This document shows, one piece after another, positions 29,013 through 37,359 of a stretch of 44,283 bases of DNA; the stretch's first letter is position 1; the number at the start of each line of letters is the position of its first letter. Below the pieces are notes generated by a model. It was not told where the DNA came from. It did no database searches and saw only the letters and a list, made by a program, of their open reading frames with translations. A program made the position numbers and the translations under genes. Origin of the DNA: Bacteroidaceae bacterium (GTDB lineage Bacteria > Bacteroidota > Bacteroidia > Bacteroidales > Bacteroidaceae); assembly GCA_900769765.1 (NCBI GenBank), contig CAAGHW010000015.1, forward strand, positions 1-44,283. The letters are read 5' to 3'.

Positions 29013-29044
29013 AAAAAAGGACAAAAGAGCGCGCTCTTTTGTCC
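29013..29044 (-). terminator. Terminator of the arginine deiminase-like gene
   Basis: A perfect 26-bp palindrome (29019-29044, 13-bp arms, GAGCG|CGCTC core), followed on the minus strand by six Ts. It lies 31 nt after the stop codon. Confidence 0.88.
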
Positions 29045-29075
29045 AAATGTGTTGTGATTACGACGGTTGAAGATG

Positions 29076-30329
29076 TCAATATTTTTTAACGGTGTTTGCT
29101 TTTATGACTTGGGTCATGCAGTGTGCTGCACCGTAACCTTTGATTAGTGTTTCAAGGGGTATCCATTCTACCTTTACGTTGTGTTCGGCAAAGGCTTTTT
29201 GCAACTCGGCTGACTGGTTGCCTACGGCCATGATGTGGCGTGGCGCAATGGTAAGGAAATTGTTTGCATAGTGCAGTTCGTCTTCAAGCTTTATCGGGAT
29301 AATGGTGAAGCCTCTCTGCTTCAGGAATTCGACAAGGGGAATCTCCCGTCGGGTAAGTGTATATTCTTTTTTGCCCGGTTTACGGGTGTATAGGTCTACG
29401 GTAACCCATTCGGGCTCGCCCTTTTTGGCGAGGTAACGGCTCTCGACAAGCGTACACAGGTCCTTGTCTATGATGTTGAAGTATGTGTCGAGGTGCATCT
29501 GCATCTGCCACCATTTGTGGTCGTTTATTACGGCTACTGTGTCGTGTCCGAAGGCGTCGGCGTACATTATCTGCTTGATGGCTTCGAGGTTCGTGCGCAT
29601 GCCGCAGCCTATGTACGAGATTGTGCCGCCGCGCAGGTAATCGCCTCCTTCCAATCGGCCGTCGCCGGTAATGGAAAGGATTGGGGTTGCGCCTAACTGT
29701 TCATAACAGAGTGCGATGATGCTTGTCTCGTCGGCGCGTTGCGTGGAATTCATTTTGGAGATGATGTGCCCGCGGGGAGTGGTTATGCTTTGGTCGCGGG
29801 TGAAGTATAGGTTCATCAGCGGAGAGTGAGTATACACAGCTTCCACTCTGGTGTTGTTATCGGTGTCATATAATTTTACCGTCGGGCGTAATAGAATACA
29901 GCGTATCAGGTCGGCACGTGACATCTGGTTGATGATGCTTTCCCGATATTCTTCGGAGTCGGGCCCTGCCGCCTCGGGAATCTCCGAGGTGTCGTAGGTG
30001 AGTGCGTCCATGGCGTGTGCTCGCAATTTCTCGATATCTGTCTGGTTCAGCAATTCGCGTACGGTATATACCTCTATGCCATTGCGCTTTAGGGCATCGA
30101 TGTATCCTTTGTGCTCTTCGGCAGCCTTGTCTATATCGAAATAGTATTCGAACAGGCCGGCATACGGGTGGATGACTCCGTCGAACAGTTCCTCGCCGGG
30201 AGTGTGCATCAGAATGCATTTTGCGCAATCCCACTCCGAAAGGGGGTATGTTATTTTCTCTTGTGCGAATGTGGTGGCTGAGATTGTCAGGATCAGTGAC
30301 AGGAATAGATGTCTGTGTTTCATGGTCAA
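29076..30329 (-). CDS. Exported arginine deiminase-like enzyme
   Basis: The 417-residue product belongs to the arginine deiminase (ArcA) branch of the guanidine-modifying enzymes, which hydrolyse arginine to citrulline and ammonia. All catalytic positions are present: Asp179 in NLYFTRD, Glu227 in RLEGGDYL, His279 and Asp281 in MHLDTYF, and nucleophile Cys404 in GAAHCMTQV. Unlike ArcA it starts with a signal peptide (to ~TTFAQEK), so it should work in the periplasm or outside; no lipobox or T9SS tail was seen. arcB and arcC are not adjacent. It is not the agmatine deiminase-type fold of P. gingivalis PPAD. Free arginine or arginine at peptide ends are possible substrates. Translation may start at the Met two codons in (30323). 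An optimal promoter precedes it and a terminator follows. Confidence 0.85.
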   Translation of the reverse strand: MTMKHRHLFLSLILTISATTFAQEKITYPLSEWDCAKCILMHTPGEELFDGVIHPYAGLFEYYFDIDKAAEEHKGYIDALKRNGIEVYTVRELLNQTDIEKLRAHAMDALTYDTSEIPEAAGPDSEEYRESIINQMSRADLIRCILLRPTVKLYDTDNNTRVEAVYTHSPLMNLYFTRDQSITTPRGHIISKMNSTQRADETSIIALCYEQLGATPILSITGDGRLEGGDYLRGGTISYIGCGMRTNLEAIKQIMYADAFGHDTVAVINDHKWWQMQMHLDTYFNIIDKDLCTLVESRYLAKKGEPEWVTVDLYTRKPGKKEYTLTRREIPLVEFLKQRGFTIIPIKLEDELHYANNFLTIAPRHIMAVGNQSAELQKAFAEHNVKVEWIPLETLIKGYGAAHCMTQVIKANTVKKY

Positions 30330-30342
30330 TCTGTCGTTTCTG

Positions 30343-30374
30343 CAAATATAATGTCATTATCACGAACTTTCAAA
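30343..30374 (-). promoter_or_regulatory. Promoter of the arginine deiminase-like gene
   Basis: On the minus strand TTTG (30374-30371), exactly 20 nt, then TATATTTG (30350-30343): a perfect Bacteroidetes promoter. The transcript would start near 30336, leaving a very short leader of about 7-13 nt. Confidence 0.78.
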
Positions 30375-30608
30375 CAACTTTCTGGTGCTATTTTGATGAT
30401 TGTTCTCAAGGAGTATATCGGTGCGCTTGGGATGTGGGCGTTGGTGATTGAGTTTTTGGCTCAATTCTGTAAGATATTTTATGGCAATGGTTGTGTCCGG
30501 TTCGTTGTCTGTCACATATAATTGCTGTTTTTGAATGATTTTGTGCCAAAATGGTAAAAATATTTTTCAAAAAAAGGTTACAAATATACAAAATATGTTT
30601 TTTTTATT

Positions 30609-30616
30609 TAAATTTG
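30609..30616 (+). promoter_or_regulatory. Candidate -7 element of the polyketide operon
   Basis: TAAATTTG matches TAnnTTTG exactly. No TTTG lies about 20 nt upstream (the region is ACAAATATAC), so the promoter may be weak or activator-dependent. Transcription would start near 30623 with a leader of about 93 nt. Confidence 0.5.
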
Positions 30617-30620
30617 CGCG

Positions 30621-30665
30621 TCAATCATATCCCTACTTTATTGTGCTTGGGGATTTTATGATTGA
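30621..30665 (+). promoter_or_regulatory. Stem-loop in the leader of the polyketide operon
   Basis: TCAATCAT (30621-30628) pairs with ATGATTGA (30658-30665), and inside it ATCCC (30629-30633) pairs with GGGAT (30650-30654) across a three-T bulge, leaving a 16-nt loop. It sits at the predicted 5' end of the transcript and covers an upstream in-frame ATG at 30662. Confidence 0.5.
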
Positions 30666-30715
30666 TAGGGGGAATTTATAAATCGTATTACTATTTAAAA
30701 ACAGGTTCAAGAGCA

Positions 30716-32227
30716 ATGATACTCTGTGATAATTTGAAAACACAAGACATTCTGTCTGTAATAGAGGGTGGAGAACAGATTGTAATAGGCGAAGAGACAC
30801 GAAAAAGGATAATAGCCTGCTTCGATTTTCTGAATGCGTTCGCAAAAGATAAGGTCATATATGGAATAAATACGGGCTTTGGTCCTATGGCTCAATGGCG
30901 TATTGATGACAACCATTTGAATGAGCTTCAATACAATATTATCCGTAGCCATTCTACAGGTGCCGGCGAACCTCTTCCCGAGAAGTGTGTACGAGCAGCA
31001 ATGCTTGCACGATTGATGACTTTTATGCAGGCACATTCAGGTGTCAACATTCAGACTTGCGACCTGCTCGTCGAGTTCCTTAACCGCGGTATATATCCTG
31101 TGATTCCACAGCATGGTAGTGTAGGCGCTTCGGGTGACCTGGTGCAGTTGGCACATATCGCGCTTGCCCTCATTGGTGAAGGCGAGGTGTTCTATCAGGG
31201 CGTACGCAGGAATACTGCTGAAGTCTTTGCCGAGTTGGGTATCCAGCCTCTGCAGATGTATGTGCGCGAAGGTCTGGCTGTTACCAACGGAACAGCAGTG
31301 ATGACAGGTCTTGGATTTGTCAATCTGTTCGATGCCAAACGCTTGCTCGATTGGTCGCTCAAGGCTTCGGTGTTGATGAATGAGATAGCTTCGTCGTATG
31401 ACGACCTGATGTCGGAAGTTCTTAACGGTGTTAAACGTCACTCGGGACAGCAGATTGTTGCGGCCAATATGCGCGAAATCGCATCGGGCAGCAAGATGTT
31501 GCTCAATCGCGAAGCAGAACTTTATCGCAAGAGCGAAGATGATGTGTTCGAGCATAAGGTGCAGCCTTATTATTCGTTGCGATGCATTCCTCAGATTCTC
31601 GGTCCGGTATGGGATGCCGTCGATAATGTTGAGAAGGTGCTTGTCAACGAGATGAACTCTGCCGATGACAATCCTATCGTGGATCCTCAGAACAAGACCG
31701 TTATTCACGGCGGAAACTTCCATGGCGATTATGTCTCTTTTGAAATGGATAAGCTGAAGATTGCGGTTACCAAGATGACAATGTTGGCAGAGCGACAGAT
31801 GAACTATCTCTTCCACGACCGTATCAACGGTATCTTGCCTCCATTTGTGAATCTGGGAGTTTTGGGTCTCAACTATGGTTTGCAGGCTTCGCAGTTTACT
31901 GCTACCTCAACCACAGCCGAGTGTCAGACTCTCTCGAATCCTATGTACGTACATTCTATTCCGAATAACAACGATAATCAGGATATCGTTTCAATGGGAA
32001 CAAACTCAGCTCTTATTTGTCAGCGCGTAATCGAGAACAGCTATCAGGTTATGGCTATACATATGATGGCGTTGGTTCAGGCTGTAGATTGCCTGAAGAT
32101 AGCGGACAGATTGGCTCCCGTAACACGTGAGTTGTACAATCAGGTACGCGCGATTGTGCCTGTGTTCGTAGAGGATACACCTAAATATAAGGAGATTGCT
32201 GCTGTAATTGAGTGGCTGAAAAAATAA
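30716..32227 (+). CDS. Aromatic amino acid ammonia lyase (HAL/TAL/PAL family)
   Basis: The 503-residue enzyme removes ammonia from an aromatic amino acid to give an aryl acrylate, which in aryl polyene and flexirubin pathways is 4-coumarate from tyrosine. The MIO cofactor triad is Ala138-Ser139-Gly140 in GSVGASGDL; catalytic Tyr49 is in VIYGINTGFG. The residues that set substrate choice are Ser78-His79 (IIRSHSTGAG), a pair typical of histidine lyases, so substrate is not certain. No other hut genes are near, and the setting in a polyketide operon favours tyrosine. An in-frame ATG at 30662 would add 18 residues, but these lie in the leader stem-loop and the family alignment begins at MILCDNL. 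It is the first gene of the operon. Confidence 0.9.
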   Translation: MILCDNLKTQDILSVIEGGEQIVIGEETRKRIIACFDFLNAFAKDKVIYGINTGFGPMAQWRIDDNHLNELQYNIIRSHSTGAGEPLPEKCVRAAMLARLMTFMQAHSGVNIQTCDLLVEFLNRGIYPVIPQHGSVGASGDLVQLAHIALALIGEGEVFYQGVRRNTAEVFAELGIQPLQMYVREGLAVTNGTAVMTGLGFVNLFDAKRLLDWSLKASVLMNEIASSYDDLMSEVLNGVKRHSGQQIVAANMREIASGSKMLLNREAELYRKSEDDVFEHKVQPYYSLRCIPQILGPVWDAVDNVEKVLVNEMNSADDNPIVDPQNKTVIHGGNFHGDYVSFEMDKLKIAVTKMTMLAERQMNYLFHDRINGILPPFVNLGVLGLNYGLQASQFTATSTTAECQTLSNPMYVHSIPNNNDNQDIVSMGTNSALICQRVIENSYQVMAIHMMALVQAVDCLKIADRLAPVTRELYNQVRAIVPVFVEDTPKYKEIAAVIEWLKK

Positions 32228-32249
32228 TCCCGAAAACATCTTAATAAAT

Positions 32250-32987
32250 ATGAATGAAGTTAAATATGCCCTGGTGACAGGAGCTAGTAGGGGAATCGGT
32301 AGAGCGATAGCTCTCAAATTGGCGGCACAAGGTTTTGCCGTAATAATAAATTATGCATCCAACGCGGAGGCTGCACAAAAGACTCTGGATGATATAGTTG
32401 CAGGCGGTGGACGAGGCGAGTTGCTCCCGTTCGACGTGAGTGATAAGAAATCGGTTGCCGAAGCATTGCAACTATGGGCATCACAGCACGAGAATGAATA
32501 CATCTCCGTCGTTGTCAACAATGCCGGTATACGCAAGGATAACCTGATGATGTGGATGCCCGAAGAGGACTGGTACTCGGTACTCTCCATCTCATTGAAC
32601 GGTTTCTTTAATGTAACTCAGCCGCTGTTGAAGAACATGCTTGTGAAGAAATGGGGACGCATTGTGAATGTGGCTTCATTGTCTGGTATCAAGGGAATGC
32701 CCGGACAAGCCAACTATTCTGCTGCAAAGGGCGGACTTATTGCTGCAACAAAGGCTCTGGCTCAGGAGGTCGCTAAAAAGCGAATTACGGTCAATGCGGT
32801 AGCTCCCGGTTTTATAAAAAGCGATATGACAGCCGACTTGAACGAGGCTGAATTGAAGAAACTGGTTCCTCTCGGTCGTTTCGGAGAGGCAGACGAGGTT
32901 GCAGAACTGGTGGCATTCCTTGTGTCTGACGCAGCAGCATATATCACTGGAGAAGTAATATCAATAAATGGAGGAATCTATACTTAA
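32250..32987 (+). CDS. 3-oxoacyl-ACP reductase, FabG-like (polyketide ketoreductase)
   Basis: This short-chain dehydrogenase of 245 residues would use NADPH to reduce the beta-keto group after each chain extension. The Rossmann motif is TGASRGIG (10-17), the NNAG motif is at 90-93 and the catalytic set is Ser143, Tyr156 and Lys160 (VASLSG...ANYSAAKGG). The C-terminus has the FabG ending ITGEVISINGG. It corresponds in role to ApeQ of known aryl polyene clusters. It follows the lyase gene by 22 nt and is followed by the ketosynthase after 1 nt. A housekeeping fabG would normally sit with fab genes, so this is a dedicated copy. Confidence 0.92.
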   Translation: MNEVKYALVTGASRGIGRAIALKLAAQGFAVIINYASNAEAAQKTLDDIVAGGGRGELLPFDVSDKKSVAEALQLWASQHENEYISVVVNNAGIRKDNLMMWMPEEDWYSVLSISLNGFFNVTQPLLKNMLVKKWGRIVNVASLSGIKGMPGQANYSAAKGGLIAATKALAQEVAKKRITVNAVAPGFIKSDMTADLNEAELKKLVPLGRFGEADEVAELVAFLVSDAAAYITGEVISINGGIYT

Positions 32988-32988
32988 T

Positions 32989-34212
32989 ATGTCTCAAAGA
33001 GTAGTTATAACAGGAATGGGAATCTATTCCTGCATTGGAAAGAATAAGGAAGAGGTACTGAAATCTCTGTTTGAGGGCAAGTCGGGAATCGGAATTGCCT
33101 ATGACAGAAAAGAGATGGGATACCGTTCTTCTTTGTGCGGTATACTTGAAAAACCGAATTTGAAGGGTCTGTTGGATCGTCGTCAACGATTGTGTCTTCC
33201 CGAACATGGAGAATATGCATATATGGCAACCATCGAGGCTTTTGCACAAGCTGGTATCGACAATGAGTTCCTGCTCAACAACGAAGTGGGAATCCTTTAC
33301 GGCAACGACAGTAGTGCCGAGGCTGTAATAAGTGGAGTCGATGTCATCCGCGAAAAGAAAAATACCGTTCTGGTTGGTTCGGGAAATATCTTCCAGTCAA
33401 TGAACTCTACCATAACGATGAACCTTGCGACCATCTTCAATCTGAGAGGTATAAACTTTACTGTTTCGGGTGCCTGTGCAAGCGGTTCGCATGCAATAGG
33501 TATGGGCTATATGCTCATTAAGCAAGGTCTGCAGGAGTGCGTCGTTTGCGGTGGTGCAGAAGAGATAAACAAATATTCCGTAGGAAACTTCGATGCTCTC
33601 AACGCATTCTCCACACGCGAGGATGAGCCTGCTAAAGCTTCACGTCCGTTCGACAAGAACAGAGACGGCCTTGTGCCAAGCGGTGGTGCGGCAACTGTGA
33701 TTCTTGAAAGCTATGAATCGGCTGTGAAACGTGGTGCTACCATCCTCGGCGAGGTTATCGGTTATGGTTTCTCTTCTAATGGCGACCATATTTCGGTTCC
33801 TAATGTCGATGGTCCTAAACGCTCTCTTAAAATGGCGATACGCAATGCCGGTATCGATATAACCGATATCAAGTATGTAAATGCTCATGCGACCTCAACT
33901 CCACGTGGTGACATGAATGAGGCTAAGGCCATAGCTGAGGTCTTTGGAGAACACAAACCCTATGTGGCATCAACAAAATCATTTACCGGTCACGAAATGT
34001 GGATGGCTGGTGCAAGCGAGGTTGTCTACTCAATGCTTATGATGCAGAATAATTTTATTGCTGCGAACCTGAACTTTGAGGAGCCCGACGAGGAGTCGTC
34101 AAAGATAAACATTCCAAAAACAAGGGTGGATATGGAATTTGATGTGTTCCTGAGTAACTCATTCGGTTTTGGTGGAACAAACTCGACATTGATTATCAAG
34201 AAGGTAAAATAA
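32989..34212 (+). CDS. Beta-ketoacyl-ACP synthase (FabF-like ketosynthase 1)
   Basis: A decarboxylating condensing enzyme for the polyene chain, 407 residues. The Cys-His-His triad is complete: Cys163 in SGACASGSHA, His300 in NAHATSTPRGD and His335 in FTGHEMWMAGASE. The C-terminal glycine-rich NSFGFGGTNST motif is present. The frame also contains an ATG at 32968 inside fabG, but MSQRVVITGMG at 32989, 1 nt after the fabG stop, is the family start. Similarity in layout suggests a role like ApeO or ApeR; which one cannot be decided by eye. A 52-nt gap follows before the acyl carrier protein gene. Confidence 0.92.
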   Translation: MSQRVVITGMGIYSCIGKNKEEVLKSLFEGKSGIGIAYDRKEMGYRSSLCGILEKPNLKGLLDRRQRLCLPEHGEYAYMATIEAFAQAGIDNEFLLNNEVGILYGNDSSAEAVISGVDVIREKKNTVLVGSGNIFQSMNSTITMNLATIFNLRGINFTVSGACASGSHAIGMGYMLIKQGLQECVVCGGAEEINKYSVGNFDALNAFSTREDEPAKASRPFDKNRDGLVPSGGAATVILESYESAVKRGATILGEVIGYGFSSNGDHISVPNVDGPKRSLKMAIRNAGIDITDIKYVNAHATSTPRGDMNEAKAIAEVFGEHKPYVASTKSFTGHEMWMAGASEVVYSMLMMQNNFIAANLNFEEPDEESSKINIPKTRVDMEFDVFLSNSFGFGGTNSTLIIKKVK

Positions 34213-34264
34213 GGGTATTTAAAAATTTACTGAATATTAATAACTAATAAATAAGATTTGAATT

Positions 34265-34510
34265 ATGACAATTGAAGAGATTATCGAAAAAGGCAAAGTT
34301 GTATTGGCCGAAGAGTTTGAAGTAGAAGAGGCTAACATCGTACCCGATGCTGACCTTAAAGAGACTTTGGGTTTGGATAGTCTTGACTTGGTTGATGTTG
34401 TGGTTCTTGTAGAGCAGAACTTCAATGTGACATTGACAAGCCAGGATTTCATCGGTATAGTGACATTTAAGGATTTCTACGAGCTCCTACACCGCAAGAT
34501 TAATGGCTGA
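34265..34510 (+). CDS. Acyl carrier protein 1
   Basis: An 81-residue acidic helical carrier. Ser39 in LGLDSLDLVDVV is the phosphopantetheine attachment site. It would hold the starter or the growing polyene as a thioester. Its last 8 nt overlap the acyltransferase gene, and it is preceded by a 52-nt AT-rich gap that could hold a secondary start of transcription or a processing site. The sequence differs clearly from the second carrier at 39002, so the two are unlikely to be interchangeable. Confidence 0.93.
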   Translation: MTIEEIIEKGKVVLAEEFEVEEANIVPDADLKETLGLDSLDLVDVVVLVEQNFNVTLTSQDFIGIVTFKDFYELLHRKING

Positions 34511-35387
34511 AAAACAGAAAGAAGATTGGAACGGTAAATCCCGAGGAGGCCGCTTTGGATATCAATTCTTTGTATATACAATAAAGCTTCTGGGCATTCG
34601 TTGTGCTTATTGTTTTTTGGCATTCATTGTTGTCTATTTCATTCCGTTTGCACCTAAAGCCACAAAAGCTATCTGGCATTATAACAGACAGCGCAGAAAG
34701 TTGGGCTTTTGGGCATCTGTCAAGGAGTTGTACTGCCATTACTATGTTTTCGGGCAAACCCTTATAGATAAGGTGGCAATGAAAGGCGGTCTGGCGAAAC
34801 GCTATAGATATGAGTTTGACAATTATAGCCGCTTCCTTGAGATTCTGAATAGCGGTCAAGGAGTTGTTATGATTGGAGCACATATCGGTTGTTGGGAGGC
34901 CGGAGCCGGATTCTTCGGTACCTATGGTAAGAAAATAAATATTGTAATGCTCGATGCCGAGCATCAGCAGATTAAAGATGTACTCGAAGAGAATGCCGCA
35001 GAAGCCGATAATTACAGTATCATTCCTCTGAATCAGAACATCATTGATGCGATGTTGCAGATAAAGGTTGCCCTGAATAAAGGTGAATACATCTGCTTCA
35101 ACGGAGACAGGTACATTGGAACGGACAATACAGCTCCCATCGACTTCATGGGCGGTAAAGCCGTTTTCCCGAGCGGAATATTCCAGATTGCCGCAAGATG
35201 TAGGGTGCCGGTTGTATTCTACTATTCTATGCGCGAACCGGGCTGTACCTATAGATTCATGTTCGAGGAACCAAAAATAGAAGGAAAGATAACAGCGGAA
35301 AATCTTCTTGAACAATACTCTAAATCATTGGAGAAGATAGTATTGAGATACCCTCGTCAATGGTTTAATTTTTATGATTTTTGGTAA
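34503..35387 (+). CDS. LpxL/HtrB-like lysophospholipid acyltransferase
   Basis: A 294-residue inner-membrane acyltransferase with one N-terminal hydrophobic anchor (~33-50, YCFLAFIVVYFIPF). The HX4E catalytic motif of the LpxL family is His127-Glu132 in GAHIGCWEAG; a later block includes FNGDRYIG and PSGIFQIAARCRVPVVF, which fit the family. In aryl polyene clusters an enzyme of this kind (ApeD) moves the polyene acyl chain onto a lipid anchor. A role in esterifying the pigment to a lipid is inferred. It overlaps the acyl carrier gene by 8 nt, consistent with using an ACP-bound donor. Housekeeping lipid A acylation is less likely given this location. Confidence 0.88.
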   Translation: MAEKQKEDWNGKSRGGRFGYQFFVYTIKLLGIRCAYCFLAFIVVYFIPFAPKATKAIWHYNRQRRKLGFWASVKELYCHYYVFGQTLIDKVAMKGGLAKRYRYEFDNYSRFLEILNSGQGVVMIGAHIGCWEAGAGFFGTYGKKINIVMLDAEHQQIKDVLEENAAEADNYSIIPLNQNIIDAMLQIKVALNKGEYICFNGDRYIGTDNTAPIDFMGGKAVFPSGIFQIAARCRVPVVFYYSMREPGCTYRFMFEEPKIEGKITAENLLEQYSKSLEKIVLRYPRQWFNFYDFW

Positions 35388-35403
35388 TAAAAAAATATAA
35401 GAT

Positions 35404-36504
35404 ATGAAACTTACTCAACCACTTGCAGATGTATACTGTAAAGAACAGAACAGTGCACAAAAGGCACAGCGTCTTGCTCAAGAGATAGCTTTTGCGCCAA
35501 TGGTATTCCAGGTTTCTCGCCTGATGGTGAAATTTGGTATTCTGGAATATCTGTCTAATAACTATCAGGGTGTTTCTCAGGCTGAAATCGTCGAGCATAC
35601 AGGCTTGTCGAATTATGCGGTACAGTGCTTGCTCGAAGCTTCATTGTCAATTGGTACAGTCATCACCAAGGATGACAAGTATACCATCTCCAAGGCAGGA
35701 TGGTTCCTGTTGAACGACCCTATGGCAAAGGCTAACATGAATTTCAATCACGATGTCAATTACTTGGGATTGTTCTACTTGGAGGAGGCTCTCAAAGAGG
35801 GTAAACCTTCAGGATTGAAAGTGTTTGGCGAATGGCCTACAATTTACGAAGGTTTGTCGAGTTTGCCCGAGCAGGTACAAAAGAGCTGGTTCGGTTTTGA
35901 CCACTTTTATTCAGACGAATCGTTTGCTGCGGCTTTGAAGATTATTTTCGACGGAGAACGCAAGGTGCGCCGTTTGCTTGATGTCGGCGGCAACACAGGC
36001 CGTTGGGCAATGCAATGTGTAGGTTATAACAAGGATGTCGAGGTCACAATCATGGATTTGCCCCAGCAGCTGGAGATGATGCGTAAGCAGACTGCAGGAA
36101 AAGAGGGCGCAGACCGCATTCATGGTTATGGCTGCAACCTTCTTGACGAATCGGTAAAGTTCCCGACTCCAGCTTTTGACGTAATATGGATGAGCCAGTT
36201 CCTGGATTGCTTCTCTGAGGACGAGGTTACAAGCATCTGTCGCAGAGCTGCTGAATCAATGGATGCCGATTCACGACTCTATATAATGGAAACCTTCTGG
36301 GATAGACAGAAGTTCGAGACTGCTGCATATTGTCTTACATTGACAAGTATCTATTTCACAGCTTTGGCAAATGGAAACAGCAAGATGTATCACTCTGACG
36401 ATATGGAGCGATGTGTGAATAATGCCGGTCTTGAAGTTGAAGAAATTATCGATGGCTTGGGAATGGGTCACTCGATAATGATATGCAAAAAGAAAAATGG
36501 ATAA
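35404..36504 (+). CDS. SAM-dependent methyltransferase, O-methyltransferase-like
   Basis: The 366-residue protein has an N-terminal winged-helix dimerisation domain (~1-110) typical of plant-type and antibiotic O-methyltransferases, then a Rossmann domain with SAM-binding motif LLDVGGNTGR (191-200), an acidic residue in TIMDLPQQLEMM (~215) and the late motif DVIWMSQFLDCFSEDE. It probably methylates a phenolic hydroxyl, or the ring, of the aryl head; methylated aryl groups are known in aryl polyenes and flexirubins. The His that acts as base in plant enzymes cannot be placed with confidence. It overlaps the next gene by 8 nt. Confidence 0.87.
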   Translation: MKLTQPLADVYCKEQNSAQKAQRLAQEIAFAPMVFQVSRLMVKFGILEYLSNNYQGVSQAEIVEHTGLSNYAVQCLLEASLSIGTVITKDDKYTISKAGWFLLNDPMAKANMNFNHDVNYLGLFYLEEALKEGKPSGLKVFGEWPTIYEGLSSLPEQVQKSWFGFDHFYSDESFAAALKIIFDGERKVRRLLDVGGNTGRWAMQCVGYNKDVEVTIMDLPQQLEMMRKQTAGKEGADRIHGYGCNLLDESVKFPTPAFDVIWMSQFLDCFSEDEVTSICRRAAESMDADSRLYIMETFWDRQKFETAAYCLTLTSIYFTALANGNSKMYHSDDMERCVNNAGLEVEEIIDGLGMGHSIMICKKKNG

Positions 36505-36904
36505 TATTCTTGATTTAATTCCGCAAAGAGCTCCTATCGTAATGGTTGACGAATTTCTTGGTATACAGGAAAATTTGTCACGTACACGCTTGACGGTGTC
36601 GAAGGAGAATATATTTGTTGATAATGACAGAATGTCTGAATGTGGCCTGATTGAACATATTGCTCAATCGGCTGCAGCCAGGGTTGGATACATACATAAG
36701 ATAAACAATCAGCCTGTACCTATCGGATACATCGGTTCTGTAAATAACTTTGAATTGAATCGTCTTCCCAAAGTCGGAGATGTGATATCAACGACAATAG
36801 AGATTATCCAAGAGGTTTTCAGCATCACATTGATACAGGCACGTTGCTGTGTCAATGATGTGGAGATAGCCTCATGCAAGATGAAGATTTTTCTTGAACA
36901 GTGA
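36497..36904 (+). CDS. Hotdog-fold dehydratase, ApeP/FabZ-like
   Basis: A 135-residue single hotdog protein opening with NILDLIPQRAPIVMVDEF, the start shared by FabA/FabZ-type and ApeP-type dehydratases. The helix LIEHIAQSAAAR (51-62) carries the central Glu53 and His54; the IGYIGSVNNFEL strand follows. It would remove water from the beta-hydroxyacyl intermediate to make each double bond. A second hotdog protein of the FabZ kind sits at 42548. In studied aryl polyene clusters two such proteins (ApeI and ApeP) form a heterodimer; whether that holds here is open. The ATG lies inside the methyltransferase 3' end. Confidence 0.85.
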   Translation: MDNILDLIPQRAPIVMVDEFLGIQENLSRTRLTVSKENIFVDNDRMSECGLIEHIAQSAAARVGYIHKINNQPVPIGYIGSVNNFELNRLPKVGDVISTTIEIIQEVFSITLIQARCCVNDVEIASCKMKIFLEQ

Positions 36905-37359
36905 TGAGAAAGGACCGTAAAATAGGTGTTCAGGAGGTTGCATTGAAAAATACGACACATACAACTGTGCGATTCAGTGAGGTGGATTCAATGCAGGTCG
37001 TATGGCATGGCGGATATGTACGTTATCTTGAAGACGGACGCGAAGCTTTTGGCCGTCAGTTTCCGGGTATAGGATATATGGATTTCTATAATAACGGATA
37101 CACGGCTCCAATTGTCGATTTGCAAATACAGTATGTCTCTCCCCTGACATTGAACGATGTCGCTGTCATAGAAACACGTTTTATCGATATGGTGGCGGCG
37201 AAGATATGCTTTGAATATATCATTCATAGACAAAGTGACGGTGCTCTTGTGGCACGTGGCCGTACTATGCAGGTCTTTGTTGACAAAGACGGGAATATGT
37301 GTCTTAACAACCCTGCTTTTTTTGAAAAATGGAAAAAACAATGGTTGATAAAGGAGTAA
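36904..37359 (+). CDS. Acyl thioesterase, YbgC/4-hydroxybenzoyl-CoA thioesterase type
   Basis: A hotdog thioesterase of 151 residues with the family signature VRFSEVDSMQVVWHGGYVRYLEDGRE, where the Asp after EV is the usual catalytic residue and HGGYVRYLE the substrate helix. It may release the finished acyl chain or clear stalled intermediates, as proposed for ApeK. The stop of the previous gene and this ATG overlap as TGATG at 36902-36906; a GTG at 36901 would add one residue. The 3' end overlaps the next ketosynthase by about 30 nt. Confidence 0.88.
   Translation: MRKDRKIGVQEVALKNTTHTTVRFSEVDSMQVVWHGGYVRYLEDGREAFGRQFPGIGYMDFYNNGYTAPIVDLQIQYVSPLTLNDVAVIETRFIDMVAAKICFEYIIHRQSDGALVARGRTMQVFVDKDGNMCLNNPAFFEKWKKQWLIKE

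Larger units (their letters stand above)
30375..30715 (+). other. Regulatory region upstream of the polyketide cluster, no gene
   Basis: An AT-rich stretch of about 340 bp between divergent genes. No coding sequence is supported. Its right half holds the candidate -7 element at 30609-30616 and the leader stem-loop at 30621-30665. The left half (30375-30540) is less AT-rich and shows no feature I can name; it may bind regulators. Confidence 0.55.

Noticed and set aside
28842..29024. 60-codon minus-strand reading frame between susC and the deiminase gene
   Set aside because: Low-complexity basic sequence, no recognisable family, no promoter; its 5' end overlaps the terminator hairpin.
29076..30329. 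Peptidylarginine deiminase of the P. gingivalis PPAD type
   Set aside because: Motifs match the ArcA-type deiminases (FTRD, EGGD, MHLDT, HCMT) and there is no T9SS tail.
31037..31816. 259-codon minus-strand frame opposite the ammonia lyase
   Set aside because: Fully antisense to a gene with intact MIO and catalytic motifs; no family resemblance.
30716..32227. Histidine utilisation (hutH) as the role of the lyase
   Set aside because: No hutU, hutI or hutG nearby, and the gene leads a polyketide operon; kept only as a substrate doubt.
34500..35315. 271-codon minus-strand frame opposite the acyltransferase
   Set aside because: The plus strand carries the HX4E acyltransferase; this frame has no domain and would break the operon.
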